Of a stretch of 64,000 bases of DNA, positions 44,054 to 55,500 are shown in pieces. The stretch comes from Nocardia acidivorans NBRC 108247. GTDB lineage: Bacteria; Actinomycetota; Actinomycetes; Mycobacteriales; Mycobacteriaceae. The notes beneath the pieces are model-generated. The model was not told where the DNA came from. It did not search any database and was given only the letters and a program-made list of their open reading frames with translations. The stretch spans positions 1-64,000 of the forward strand of contig NZ_BDAW01000022.1 in NCBI RefSeq assembly GCF_001625085.1. The letters run 5' to 3'. Position numbers and translations under genes: made by a program. The stretch's first letter is position 1, and each line of letters opens with the position of its first letter.

Positions 44054-45841
44054 ATGTCCACACGGGTCTTCACCATGCTGATCGCCGCCGCGATCTCGGT
44101 TGCCGCGGTGGGTTGCTCGTCGGGTCCGCAGGGTCCGGCGCAGGCCGCCGACGCCTTCCTGCAAGCCTTCGCCGACCATGACGTTCAGGCCGCCGCCGAC
44201 CTCACCAGCGCGCCCGAGAAGGCCGCTCCCGCAATGGCTTCGGCCTGGGATCAGCTACAGGCCGAACAGCTGACCGCGCACGCCGGCGATGCCCGCGTCT
44301 CGGGCGATACCGCCACCATCGACTACAGCTACCAGTGGCGGCTACCCAGGGATCGGGTCTGGTCCTATCGCGGCCAACTGCAGATGGGGCGCAGTGAGGG
44401 CCGCTGGTCGGTGCGCTGGACATCGGCGAATATCCATCCGCAGCTGGGTAATACGCAAACATTGCAATTGCGCGCGATCCCCGCGCCCCGGGCCCGGGTG
44501 AACGAGCGCTCCGGCAGCGATGTGCTGGTGCCGGGCGCGGTCTATCGCGTCCTGTTCAATCGTGCCGCGAGCAACGATCCGGTCGGGGTGAGCACCGCGC
44601 TCGCCACCGCACTGCGCGAGTTCAACGAGAACATCACCCCCGAGGGCATTCTCGCCGCCGCCCGTAAGGCCGATGGCGCGTACACCGTCGAGGTGCTCTC
44701 GGAATGGGAGTACGAACAGGTCAGCTCCGATCTGGTCGGCCTGTCCGGTGTCACCTTCGGCCGTCAGTGGGATCTGGTGCCCACCGATCGGCATTTCGCC
44801 CCCGATCTGCTCAACCAGATCCGCAAGACCGTCATCGACGAGGTGGACGGTAAGGCGGGCTGGAGTGTGGTCACGGTGAACTCCAACGGCGCGGACACCG
44901 ATGTGCTGAAAGAGGTTGAGCCGCAGACCTCCCCGTCCTTCTCGCTGAGCGTGGACCGCAATATCCAGAACGCCGCCCAGCACGCGGTGGACCTGCGTGC
45001 CGAGCAGGCCATGATGGTGGTGTTGCAGCCCTCGACGGGTGCGGTGCTGGCCATCGCCCAGAACGAGGCCGCCGACGCGGACGGCCCGGTCGCCGCCTCG
45101 GGCATGTATCCGCCGGGGTCGACCTTCAAGACGGTGACCGCGGCCGCCGCCATGACCGAGGGCCACGCCGGCCCCGATACCGTGGTGCCGTGTCCGAGCC
45201 GGATTACGGTGGGGGACCGCACGATTCCGAACTACGACCTCTTCTCCATCGGTGATGTGCCCATGTCCACGGCGTACGAGCGCTCCTGCAATACCGCCTT
45301 CGCCAAGATCGCCTCGGAGTTGAGCGGCGAGGATCTGCGCACGGCGGCGGCGGCCCTGGGCATCGGCCCGGATTACACGGTGGTCGGCTTGCCGACGGTG
45401 TCGGGTTCGGTGCCCCGGGACGATGATCTGGTGCAGCGCGCCGAAGACGGTATCGGTCAGGGCAAGGTGCTGGTGAGCCCGTTCGGTCTGGCCATGGTGG
45501 CCGCGACGGTGGCGCACGGTTCCCCGCCGGTGCCGTATCTGATCTCGGGGCATCCGACGGAGATCAAGGGCGACCGCCCGCAGTTGACCGCGCAGGTGGT
45601 GGACGGTCTGCGCCTGATGATGCGCAAGGTGGTGCTCGGCGGTACGGCCGAGCGCATTGCCGATCAGGGTGAGGTTTTCGGTAAGACGGGTGAGGCCGAG
45701 GTGGACGGCGGTTCGCACGCCTGGTTCATCGGCTATCGCGGTGATATGGCGTTCGCGACGCTGGTGGTGCGCGGCGGCAGTTCCGATAATGCGGTGGCGG
45801 TGACTCGGGACATGCTCACGGCGCTACCGGCGGGGTATTGA
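44054..45841 (+). CDS. Penicillin-binding lipoprotein (class B, transpeptidase)
   Basis: A 595-residue cell-wall enzyme. A lipoprotein signal ends in VAAVGC with Cys near residue 21. An NTF2/MecA-N domain (about 28-145) precedes a PBP dimerisation domain. The transpeptidase domain (about 300-595) has SxxK in PPGSTFKTV, SxN in ERSCNTAF and KTG in FGKTGEAEV. This is the Rv2864c type, at its conserved place. It should cross-link peptidoglycan outside the membrane. Confidence 0.95.
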   Translation: MSTRVFTMLIAAAISVAAVGCSSGPQGPAQAADAFLQAFADHDVQAAADLTSAPEKAAPAMASAWDQLQAEQLTAHAGDARVSGDTATIDYSYQWRLPRDRVWSYRGQLQMGRSEGRWSVRWTSANIHPQLGNTQTLQLRAIPAPRARVNERSGSDVLVPGAVYRVLFNRAASNDPVGVSTALATALREFNENITPEGILAAARKADGAYTVEVLSEWEYEQVSSDLVGLSGVTFGRQWDLVPTDRHFAPDLLNQIRKTVIDEVDGKAGWSVVTVNSNGADTDVLKEVEPQTSPSFSLSVDRNIQNAAQHAVDLRAEQAMMVVLQPSTGAVLAIAQNEAADADGPVAASGMYPPGSTFKTVTAAAAMTEGHAGPDTVVPCPSRITVGDRTIPNYDLFSIGDVPMSTAYERSCNTAFAKIASELSGEDLRTAAAALGIGPDYTVVGLPTVSGSVPRDDDLVQRAEDGIGQGKVLVSPFGLAMVAATVAHGSPPVPYLISGHPTEIKGDRPQLTAQVVDGLRLMMRKVVLGGTAERIADQGEVFGKTGEAEVDGGSHAWFIGYRGDMAFATLVVRGGSSDNAVAVTRDMLTALPAGY

Positions 45842-45858
45842 GGGGGCGGATCGAAGAC

Positions 45859-46062
45859 TCAGCGAACGGACGGCGTGGTGACGTGCACGCAGGCTGATGG
45901 CTGAATCTCCCCCAGGGCGGTATCGGTGACGAAGTGCTGTGCGGCGAGGGTCTGTCCCGAGGGCGGGCCGGCGGTGGAGGCGTCGCCGAGGATCTCGGTG
46001 ACACCGGCTCCGGCGAGAATCATGCCCGCGGTGGTGAGTAGCAGGAGGGCCGAACGCTTCAT
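45859..46062 (-). CDS. Small secreted protein of unknown function
   Basis: A 67-residue protein with a signal peptide (RSALLLLTTAGMILAGAGVT). The mature part is about 45 residues, ends ACVHVTTPSVR and contains one Cys. ATG 46062 has AGGGAG upstream. I do not recognise it. It is convergent with the PBP gene, 17 bp apart. Confidence 0.55.
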   Translation of the reverse strand: MKRSALLLLTTAGMILAGAGVTEILGDASTAGPPSGQTLAAQHFVTDTALGEIQPSACVHVTTPSVR

Positions 46063-46273
46063 GTCCAACTCCCTTGTTTAGGGGGAACGAGTCATGGCCC
46101 CGAACGGTCAGATTCGGGAAGCCGATGCTCATTGTGGGTTGGCTGACGGTTTGCCACCGAAAGGAACGGTAATCCGACAATCATGCCTAAAGCAACCCAT
46201 CGGTATGACCTCGCACACGCGTGAAAAGAAAGTGCGGCAGGTCACGCCGGTGTTGGACGGCGCGGAAAAGTTC

Positions 46274-46786
46274 TCAGTTCTGCCGCTGCATGGTCGCCGC
46301 GAGATGATGCTGGAGCGGTTGCTCGACCGCGGCCATGCGCAGGGTGTAGCTGAGGGTGTTCCCGGCGACCGCGAGGGTGCGGCCCAGTGCGGTCACCGAT
46401 TTGGCGCTGGAGCTGCGGCCGATGGAGGTGGAGTCGAGTTCGATGCGCAGGCCGTCGTCATCGGAGACCAGGCTGCCCTCGCAGATCTCGGTGATACCGG
46501 TCGGATGCGCCAGGATCAGCTCGATGCGATCGTCCGGCAGCGCGCGCAGGTATCCGGTCTCGCTGTGCATGGGCCGCCCGTCGTCGACCGCGCGGGTGCG
46601 CTGCCGATAGGTCAGGAAGGGGCGGCCCACATGACCGAACTCGACCTCCTCCAGATAGTCGAAGGGCTTGATGGTCGGGTACTCGCCCTGACCGCGTCCG
46701 CGCCAGGTGCCGAGCAGTGGCGCGAGGTGTGCGATATCCGGATGGGGCGCGATGGGTGATTGGGGTTCGAGCACGGCGGTCAGCAT
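46274..46786 (-). CDS. Nitrobindin-type heme-binding beta-barrel protein
   Basis: A 170-residue protein of the DUF1794/nitrobindin family. The family motif LLGTWRGRGQGEYPTIKPFD (GxWxGxG) is near residue 25, then YRQRTRAVDDGRPMHSETGY. These cytosolic barrels bind heme b through a late His and react with nitric oxide or peroxynitrite; the M. tuberculosis homologue is Rv2717c. An in-frame ATG at 46798 would add four residues. Confidence 0.88.
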   Translation of the reverse strand: MLTAVLEPQSPIAPHPDIAHLAPLLGTWRGRGQGEYPTIKPFDYLEEVEFGHVGRPFLTYRQRTRAVDDGRPMHSETGYLRALPDDRIELILAHPTGITEICEGSLVSDDDGLRIELDSTSIGRSSSAKSVTALGRTLAVAGNTLSYTLRMAAVEQPLQHHLAATMQRQN

Positions 46787-46928
46787 AGTGCGCCGCATGC
46801 GGTCCGGCGTGTGGTCGGCGCGCGGTGTGGCGGGTATTTACGGAAAGGGGGCTGGATCGGGGATTGTGTTGCGGCCATTGGGGGTAACGGCTTCGGGGCA
46901 TTGCGGACAAATAGCCCGGATGGCGATC

Positions 46929-47759
46929 TCAGCGGCGGCTGGCGCGCCGATAGCCGTAGGCGGCCGGGACCGCGAACACGATGATCATGCCGATCGACCA
47001 GATGATGGTGAGCGTCAGCGGCCGGGCCAGCGCCCCGCCCTCGGCGAGCGCGCGCATGGTGTCCACCGCGACCGACATCGGCTGATTGCGCACCACCGGT
47101 TGAATCCAGTTCGGGTACGCCCCGAGCGGGACGAATCCGGTGCTGAAGAACATCAGCAGCGACGACAGCAGCGCCACGCCCTCGACCAGGGTGGACTTGG
47201 CGGTGAAGACGGCGATGGCGGTGACCATGGTGGCGAAGGCCAGACCGAACAGCACCGGCAACCACAGGAAGACGAACGCGGCCAGCGGCCCCTGGTGGAA
47301 ACGGAAGCCCAGCGCCATGCCGAACAGCACGATGATGATGGTGCCGCAGAAGATTCGGCAGCCCTCGGCGAGAATCCTCGCGGCCAAACCGGATCCGCGA
47401 TGCACCGGCAGCACCCAGAAGCGGGCCAGCAGTCCGGCGTCGCGTTCGCGGCCGAGCATGACGCCGCTGGCGACCGTGCCCGAGAGCGCGCCGACCAGGG
47501 TCACCATGGGCGTGGAGCCGTAGAGCGCGCTGTGCCCGGAGAACTTCTGAATCTGGCTGCCCACCACGATATTGAGCATGAGCAGCAGCAGGCAGGGGAC
47601 GATCAGCGTCTCCAGTAGCGTGATCGGATCGCGCGCCCAGCGCAGCAGTAGCCGCTGGATCTGAATCCAGGTGTGCCGCACCAGTGCCGGGAAGGACGAT
47701 TCGCGCGGGCGCAGCAGTTCGGGGGTATCGCGGTCGGCGAGGGTGGTTTCGACGGACAT
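46929..47759 (-). CDS. ABC-2 type permease (DrrC-like)
   Basis: A 276-residue six-segment membrane protein of the DrrB/DrrC family, one half of an efflux pore. The conserved region is GALSGTVASGVMLGRERDAG then LARFWVLPVHR, followed by LLMFFSTGFVPLGAYPNW. The preceding permease gene ends two bases before this one starts, so both are in one unit with the ATPase and the NRPS. It probably exports the NRPS product or a lipid. Confidence 0.9.
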   Translation of the reverse strand: MSVETTLADRDTPELLRPRESSFPALVRHTWIQIQRLLLRWARDPITLLETLIVPCLLLLMLNIVVGSQIQKFSGHSALYGSTPMVTLVGALSGTVASGVMLGRERDAGLLARFWVLPVHRGSGLAARILAEGCRIFCGTIIIVLFGMALGFRFHQGPLAAFVFLWLPVLFGLAFATMVTAIAVFTAKSTLVEGVALLSSLLMFFSTGFVPLGAYPNWIQPVVRNQPMSVAVDTMRALAEGGALARPLTLTIIWSIGMIIVFAVPAAYGYRRASRR

Positions 47760-47760
47760 G

Positions 47761-48594
47761 TCACGACCTCTTCGTATTCAGCCGGACGGTGAAGTACAGC
47801 GAGACCGCGATGATGGCGGCCGCCCACAGCAGCGGTGGCGTCATGAGCGACCAGGTCACCTCGCCGGCGTTCCCGCGGGTGTCCCCGCCGAGGGCGCGCA
47901 GCCCGTACGCGAATTGCGAGACCGGTTGATTGCGCACGAAAGCCTGTACCCAGTGCGGGAATTGGGTGGCGGGCGCGAGTCCGGTGGAGAGCATGCCCAG
48001 GATCAGCGGAGGCAGCACCAGCATCTGGGTGGTGGCCTCCGGGCTCTTGGTGACGGTGCCGATGACATCCGCGCCGAGGCTGAAGGCGATGCCGATGAGC
48101 ATGGCCAAGGCCAGGAAGCCGACGGTGTTGGCGGTGCCCGCGTGGAAGTGGAAGCCGATGAAGCGAATGCTCACCAGCGCGGAGAGCAGTCCGACGACCA
48201 TGCGAAACGCATTGGCGGACATACGCGCCGCGGTCGGGATGAGCGGATGCATGGGCATGGCGTCGAAGCGCCGGTCGAGTCCGGAGACCATATCGGTGGC
48301 CGCGCGGAAGGCCGCGGAGATGGCCGTGAATGCGGCGGCCTGCAAGATCACGATGGGGGCCATGAACTGCGCGTAACTGCTGAATCCCGTTCCGGCGAAG
48401 GTCATGACGCGATTGAGCGGAATGTAGAAGCTGGCCGTGAAGGTGATCGGCGCGAGCACCGCGGTGATGATCTCGCCGGTGGTGATGGCGGGCACGATGA
48501 GCCGCACCGTGAGCACCCACCACTGCCGCAGCGTGGCGGGGGTGGCGCGGGTGCTGGTGAGCCAGGCGTCGCGGGTGGCGGTCCGGGTGGTCAT
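47761..48594 (-). CDS. ABC-2 type permease (DrrB-like)
   Basis: A 277-residue permease with six membrane segments. The family signature is FMAPIVILQAAAFTAISAAF then DRRFDAMPMHPLIP. The FPHWVQAFVRNQPVSQFAY motif is shared with DrrC-type proteins. The start overlaps the ATPase stop (ATGA). It pairs with the other permease to form the channel. Confidence 0.9.
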   Translation of the reverse strand: MTTRTATRDAWLTSTRATPATLRQWWVLTVRLIVPAITTGEIITAVLAPITFTASFYIPLNRVMTFAGTGFSSYAQFMAPIVILQAAAFTAISAAFRAATDMVSGLDRRFDAMPMHPLIPTAARMSANAFRMVVGLLSALVSIRFIGFHFHAGTANTVGFLALAMLIGIAFSLGADVIGTVTKSPEATTQMLVLPPLILGMLSTGLAPATQFPHWVQAFVRNQPVSQFAYGLRALGGDTRGNAGEVTWSLMTPPLLWAAAIIAVSLYFTVRLNTKRS

Positions 48595-49589
48595 GACCGG
48601 CCCTTTCCATTGGGTTCGGGCTTCTCGGTGAGATGTCCGGTGAGAGAGAGGAATACCTCGTCCAGCGAGGGTCGCCGCAGTGCGATATCGACCAATTCCA
48701 TTCCGGCGCTGTCGAGTCGGCGCAGCGCCTCGGCGAGGGTCTTGGCTCCTTCGGGGGCGGGAATGGCGATCCGGTCGGCGTCGCCGGTCAGCAGTGCGTC
48801 GCGAGTGGTCTCGGGGAACAGATCGCCGAGCGCCTCGGCGATGGCGGGCAGGTCCTCCATGCGCAGCGGCACGATTTCGCAGTAGCTGCCGCCGGTGCGG
48901 GCCTTGAGCTCATCGGCGGTGCCGCCGGCGATGACCACGCCGTGGTCGATGACGATGATCCGATCGCACAGCGCGTCGGCCTCCTCGAGGTACTGCGTGG
49001 TGAGCAGGGTGGTGATGCCGTGTTTGCGGAATCCGCCGACCAGATCCCATACCCCTTGGCGGCTACGGGGATCGAGTCCGGTGGTGGGTTCGTCGAGGAA
49101 GACCACCTCGGGTCGCACCACCAGTCCGCAGGCGATGTCGATGCGCCGTCGCATACCGCCGGAGTAGGTGCCGACCCGGCGTTTGGCGGCGGCGATGAGG
49201 TCGAACTCCTCGATGAGTTCCTCGGCGCGGGCGCGGGCGGCGCGTTTGCGCAACCCCATCAGCCGTCCGAACATGACCAGGTTCTCGTACCCGTTCAACG
49301 CGTCGTCGAGGGCGGCGAATTGGCCGGTGAGCATAATGCTGCGGCGCACCTCGGCGGCGGCGGTGACCACATCGTGCCCGGCCACCGAGGCGCGTCCGGC
49401 ATCGGGGGAGATGAGCGTGGACAGGATATTGACGGTGGTGGTCTTGCCCGCGCCATTGGGCCCGAGAATGCCGAGCACTTCGCCGGGCGCGGCCTTGAAG
49501 GTGATGCCGCGCAAGGCTTGTACGGTTCCGAAGGATTTCTCGACGCCTTCGACAATGACGCCGTCGGCCGCGCTGTCGGTGGTTGTCAC
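48591..49589 (-). CDS. ABC exporter ATP-binding protein (DrrA-like)
   Basis: A 332-residue ATPase that drives export by the two permeases. Walker A GPNGAGKTT (about residues 43-51), Q-loop, signature YSGGMRRRIDIA and Walker B VVFLDEPTTGLDPRSR are intact. The C-terminal extension with RPSLDEVFLSLTGH is the DrrA mark. GTG 49589 overlaps the NRPS stop (GTGA), so the exporter is translated with the NRPS message. Confidence 0.93.
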   Translation of the reverse strand: MTTTDSAADGVIVEGVEKSFGTVQALRGITFKAAPGEVLGILGPNGAGKTTTVNILSTLISPDAGRASVAGHDVVTAAAEVRRSIMLTGQFAALDDALNGYENLVMFGRLMGLRKRAARARAEELIEEFDLIAAAKRRVGTYSGGMRRRIDIACGLVVRPEVVFLDEPTTGLDPRSRQGVWDLVGGFRKHGITTLLTTQYLEEADALCDRIIVIDHGVVIAGGTADELKARTGGSYCEIVPLRMEDLPAIAEALGDLFPETTRDALLTGDADRIAIPAPEGAKTLAEALRRLDSAGMELVDIALRRPSLDEVFLSLTGHLTEKPEPNGKGRS

Positions 49590-52500
49590 GGTTGGTCTCC
49601 CAGGTGTTCGTCGCGAAGGTGTTCGTCCAACACGCGTGCGATCTCCGCGAGCGCGGGCGGCGCGGTCAGCTCGTCGTGGCCGACTTCGATATCGTGATTG
49701 GTGATGCGGCCGGTGATCCAGGGCCGCCAGCCGGTGGGCCCGAAGATCTCCGAGGTGCCCACGGTGGCGCTGAAATACAGTGCGTCGCCGTGGAATACGG
49801 GTCGTTGATAGCCGGTGCGGGTGCGCGCGGAGGCATTGTAGGAGTCCGCCATGCGTTCGAGGGTGAGCGCGTCGACCAGCGAAACCCCGCCCATGCGTTG
49901 ACCGATGAGGTCGGCGGCCTCCTGTGCGGTGGCATCGGCGGGCATATCGGTGATGCCGAAGACCGAGCCGAAGGCGGCGACGAAGGAACCGGCGGTGAGC
50001 GGTTCGATGGTGTCGCCGTCGATATCGGTGTGATCGGCGTCGAGCAGGGTCAGTACGCCGATCCGCGCGCCCGCCGCCTCGAGTTCGGCGGCGACGGCGT
50101 GCGCGATGAGTCCGCCGAATGACCAGCCCAGCAGGTGATACGGGCCCTGCGGTTGCAGGCGGCGGATCTCCCGGACGTAGCGTTCGGCGAAATCGTCGAT
50201 GCTGCGGGCGTGCGGTTCGCCCGAGAGATCGGGGGCCTGCAAACCGTAGATGGGTCGGCCCGGGCGCAGCAGTTCGGCCAGGCCGAGGTAGGTCCAGGCC
50301 ATCCCGGAGGACGGGTGGATGCAGAACAGCGCGGGTTGATCGCCCTCGGGGCGAATGGGCAGCACCACGTCCAGCCCGAGTCCGGGTGTCGAAACCGGTT
50401 GGGTCGCACTCATTGCCGCGCGTGCCTGTTCGGCGAGGTGGTTCCGCTCCGCCTCGGCGGCCTGCTGTGCCGCCGGTGTCTGGGCGAAACGTGCCGCGGC
50501 GGTGAGTGCTTCGACCCACAGCCAGGCCAGGGTGGCCACTCGCGCTCGGGTCAGCAGGGTGTCGGGATAGGTGAAGGTGGCCTGGAGGCGGTCACCGGAC
50601 ACCACGGCGTTGATCTCGATCTCGGTGGTCGCCGGGACATCCGAATGCTCGGTGGCGTGCAGATCGCCGAACTCCTCGGTGGGCAGCCAGCCGAGCCCCT
50701 CCAGCCCGGCCGGAATATCGGCGGCGGCATAGCGGCCCAGGTAGTTGAAGCCGATGCGTCCCGGAATCCGTTGCGGCAGTTGGGCCGCCGTGTCCTGATT
50801 GAGATAGCGGAGCAGGCCGAAGCCGATTCCCCTGTCCGGCACGGCGAGCAGCTGATGTTTGACCGCGCGGATCGCCTCGCCCATGGCCGGGCCGCCGTCG
50901 ATGGCATCGTCGATATCGATGCCCGGCAGCGCCAGTCGCACCGGGTACAGCGTGGTGAACCAGCCCATCGTGCGGGACAGGTCCGCACCCGGAATGATCT
51001 CCTGCTGCCGCCCGTGGCCCTCCATGCGCAGGAGTACGGATTCCTCCTCCGAACGGGTGCGCCAGCGCCGCACCGCGAGTGCCAGGGTGGCCAGCAGAGC
51101 GTCCTCCACACTGCCGCCGAAGAGCGCGGGCAGCGTGGTGAGCAGGGCGGTGGTGACCTCGGGATCGGCCTCCACGTCGACCGCGCGCACGGTGCCGACG
51201 CGATCGATGGCCGGGTCCAGTTCGCGGCGGCCGATGAGCGGATCGGGCGTTTCGGCGAGGGCGCGCCAATACTCCAGTTCGGCGACCCGGGTCGGTGTGT
51301 ACGACTCCTCGTGCAGGGCGTGTCCCCAGCGGCGCATGGACGTTCCGGTGGCGGTCAGCACCGGCTCCGCGCCACCGGAGATCTGCGCCCAGGCGGCGAT
51401 CAGATCGGGCACCAGGATTCGCCAGGACACACCGTCTATTACGAGATGGTGGGCGATCAGGATCAATCTTCCGGAGCGACCGGTCGGTCCTGCCGGGTCG
51501 AGCCACACCATTTGCAGCAGGACCCCGGCGGCCGGATCGAGTCGGCTCATGGCCGTATCCAGTTCGGTCCGGGCGTATTCGCGCAGCTCGGAGCTGCCCG
51601 CCGCATCGAACTCGACCCGGTACAGCAGGGCGTCCACATCGACCGCGCCCGGTTCCCGGGTGCGCAGCCAGAACGCGCCGTCCTCCTCCATGAGTTGGGC
51701 GCGCAGCATATCGTGCTGATCGACCACGGCGGTGACGGTGGCGACCACCTGTTCGCGGGTGATCCCGGCGGGCATTTCCAGCACCGCGGTCTGCGCGAAC
51801 CGGCCGAAGTCGCCGCCGCGCTCGATCATCCAGCGCATGATCGGGGTGAGCGGGAAGTCGCCGACGCCGCCGCCGGGCAGTTCCTCGAGCACCTCGGTCT
51901 CGCCCGCCGCATCGGCCAGCGCCGCCAGCGCCGCGACGGTGCGATGTTCGAAGATCTGCAGCGGTGTGAGTTCGAGGCCGTGCAGCCGTGCCCGCGAGAC
52001 CAGTTGAATCGCGAGAATGCTGTCACCGCCGAGTGCGAAGAACGAATCGTGCACGCCGACCCGATCGCGCCCGAGCAGCTCGGCGACGATCGCCGCGAGC
52101 GTGATCTCGGAATCGGTGGTGGGCGCGCGGTATTCGGTCTCGGCCTCGAATACCGGCTGCGGCAGTGCTTTTCGATCCAGCTTGCCGACCGCGTTGAGCG
52201 GTATGGCGGCCAGGATCACGAAGGCCGTGGGCACCATATAGCCGGGCAGCGCGTCGGCGGCGTAGGCGCGAATGGCGGCGAGATCGAGTGCGGCTCCCGG
52301 TTCGGGCAGCAGGTAGGCGGCCAGCGCCGTCGCACCGCCCGGTCCCGGAACACCCAGTGTCACAGCGAATTCGACCCGGTCAGCGCGGTTCAGCACCGCG
52401 TCGATCTCGCCGAGTTCGATGCGCTGACCACGTACCTTGACCTGGAAATCGGTGCGGCCCAGGTACTCCAGCCGGGGATTGGCCAGCGTACCGGTCCACC

Positions 52501-55500
52501 GCACCAGATCGCCGGTGCGGTACATGCGCTCGCCCGCACCGCCGTAGGGGTTGGCAATGAAGCGTGCGGCGGTGAGGCCGTAGCGCGCGTGGTAGCCGCG
52601 GGCCAGGGCGGGACCGGCCAGATACAGCTCACCGGCCACGCCCATGGGCGCCGGCCGCAGCCGATCGTCGAGGACGAGGGTGGCCGCACCGCGAATCGGA
52701 TGCCCGATGGTGACCGGTTGACCGGCGCGCAGCACATCCGAAGTCGTTGCCCAGATGGTGAATTCGGTCGGCCCGTACAGATTCACCAGCAGGCGTCCGG
52801 TCGCCCAGCGGCCGACCAGATCGGGTCCGATGGCCTCACCGGCGACGGCCAGCACCCGGACGCTCGGCACGGCGGCCGGATCCATGGTGGCCAGTGCGGA
52901 GGGTGTGATCACCAGATGGGTGACCCGGTGTGTGGCAATGAGTTCGGTCAGCGCATCGCCGCCGAAGACATCCGGCGGAGCCACCACGGCGGTCCCGCCC
53001 GCGCCGAACGCCATGAGCGCCTCGAAGGCGGAGGCGTCGAAACTCGGTGAGGCGACCTGCAATACCCGCGAATTGGCGTTCAACCCGAGCATATGGTGCT
53101 GCGCGCGCACGAGATCGGCGATACCACGATGCGAGACCGAGACGCCCTTGGGCGTACCCGTCGATCCGGAGGTGTAGATGAGCCAGGCCGGATGGTCCGG
53201 ATGGATTTCCCGCTCGGTCGAGTACCACCCGGACTCGATCGAGGCCCACCGGGATTCCGCTGAGCCCCAGTGGAAGTCGGCCGCGGTGGGGTCCTCGGCC
53301 GATGCCAGGGTCAGCCACTGGACGGTGTCCGGCAGCATCGGGCGGTCCGCGTGCGTGGTCAGGCCCAGCACCGCACCGGAGTCCGAGAGCATGTGGTCGA
53401 TGCGGTCCAGCGGATGACGCGGGTCGATGGGCAGGAAGGCCGCCCCGGTCCTGGCGGTCGCCAGCAAGGCGATCAGCAGTTCGGTACCGCGTGAAAGTGC
53501 CAGTGCCACCGTGGTTTCGACCTTCGCCCCGGCATCGGAGAGTATGGCCGCCAATTGGTCGGCGGCCTCCTCGAGTTCCCCGTAGCAGGTGGTGCGCCCG
53601 TCGGCGATGATGGCCGGGCGATCCGGATGGAAGGCCGAGGGCGTGGTGAGCAGTTCGGCCAGGGTGCCGGTCGAGCCGCCGCGCGGACCGCGCACCGGTA
53701 CCAGCGCGGCCCGTTCCACCTCCGACATCAGGTCGATATCGGAAATCCGGATATCCGGGTCGGCGGTAATGGCGCTGAGTAGCCGCTCCCACCGGGCCAC
53801 CAGCTGTTCGGCGGTGGCCGGATCGAACAGATCGGTGGCGTAGGTGAGGGTGCCTTCCAGCCAGGCGGGTGAGGCACCGGCGCGCGGATCGCGCAGGTCG
53901 AAGGTCAGGTCGAACTGCGAGGTGTCGCGGTCGAAGGGTTCCACGCTCACCCGCAGGCCCGGGAATTCCAGTTCGGGCAGGCTGAAATTCTGGAGTGACA
54001 GCGAGACCTGGAACAGCGGGTGGTGTGCGGTGGATCGGGCCGGATCGAGCACCTGCACCAGGCGTTCGAACGGCACATCGGCGTGCGCGAAGGCGTCGAG
54101 ATCCGAAGTGCGGACCGTGGACAGGAATTCGCGGAAGCCCCGCCCCGAATCGACCGGCGTGCGCAGCGCCAGCGTATTCACGAACATGCCCACCAGATCA
54201 TCGAGCACGGCATCCCCGCGTCCGGCGATGGCGGTGCCGATCAGCACATCGGGTGTTCCGGCCAGCCGGGACAGCAGTACCGCCAGCGCGGCGTGCACCA
54301 CCATGAAGAGGCTGGACTCGGTCTCGGCGGCCAAAGTCGTGAGCGCACTGTGCAATTCGGGGCTCACGGTGAACGGCAGGTCCGCACTGCGCATGGTCTG
54401 CGCCGCCGGTCGCGGCCGATCGGTGGGCAATTCCAGCACATCCGGCGTCGCCGCGAGCCGCTCGGTCCAGAACCGAATCTGTTGCGCGGCGGTCGAATCC
54501 GAAACCTGCTCATCCCCGAGCAACTCCCGCTGCCACAGCGAGTAGTCCGCGTACTGCACACGCAAGGGCGGCAGCCCCTGACTCGCCCCGCTGATCCGGG
54601 CGAGATACGCCGCCATGAGATCGGTGGCGAGCGGCGCCATCGAGGTGCCGTCCGCGCTGACATGGTGCACCACCAGCGCCACGACGTGGGTGTCGGGTGC
54701 GAGGCGGAACAGTCCCACGCGCAGGGGTGCTTCGCGAGTCAGGTCGAAGCCCGTGCCGGTGACCTCGGCAATGCGATCTGCCAGGGCCGCACCGTCTTCG
54801 GTGTCGACAAGAGTCACATCCGGGGTGGCCGATTCCACGCCGACGACCACTTGGCGCGGCCCGTCGGCGTCGGCGGGGTAGATGGTGCGCAGGGTTTCGT
54901 GGCGGGTCACCACATCGATGACGGCCGCTCGCAGCGCCGCCACTTCGAGCTCGCCGGTCAGGCGCAGTGCCACCGAGATGTTGTAGGCCGCCGAGGTCGG
55001 GTCGAGGCGGTTCATCACCCACATACGCTGCTGTGCGGGGGAGAGCGGAATCCGGTCGGGGCGAATACGAGTCGCGAGGACGGGTCGGCCGAAACCCTCA
55101 CCCGCGGGCACCACGCGGGCCGCGAGTTGAGCGGCGGTGGGTGCGTCGAAGAGGTCGCGCAAGGCGACGGTCGCACCGAGCGCGGTGTTGACGCGGGCGA
55201 TCACCCGGGTGGCGCTGAGCGAATTGCCGCCGAGTTCGAAGAACGAGCGGTCGATGCTGACCGTGTCGAGGCCGAGCACCTCGGCGAATACTTGGGCGAC
55301 GGCGGTTTCGACGGCCGTGCGCGGTGCCAGGTAACGCTCTTGCAGACTGCTGAAATCCGGTGCGGGCAGGGCATTCCGGTCCAATTTGCCGACCGGGGTC
55401 AATGGCACGTCATCCAATTCGATGATGTAGCTCGGCACCATGTATCCGGGCAGCGCGGAGGCCACCCGGGTGCGCAGCAGTTCGGTATCGAGCGCGCGCC

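Noticed and set aside
50135-53050. Long plus-strand frame of 971 codons within the NRPS
   Set aside because: Antisense to intact C, A, T, E and TE domains; composition is that of a shadow frame with no family motif.
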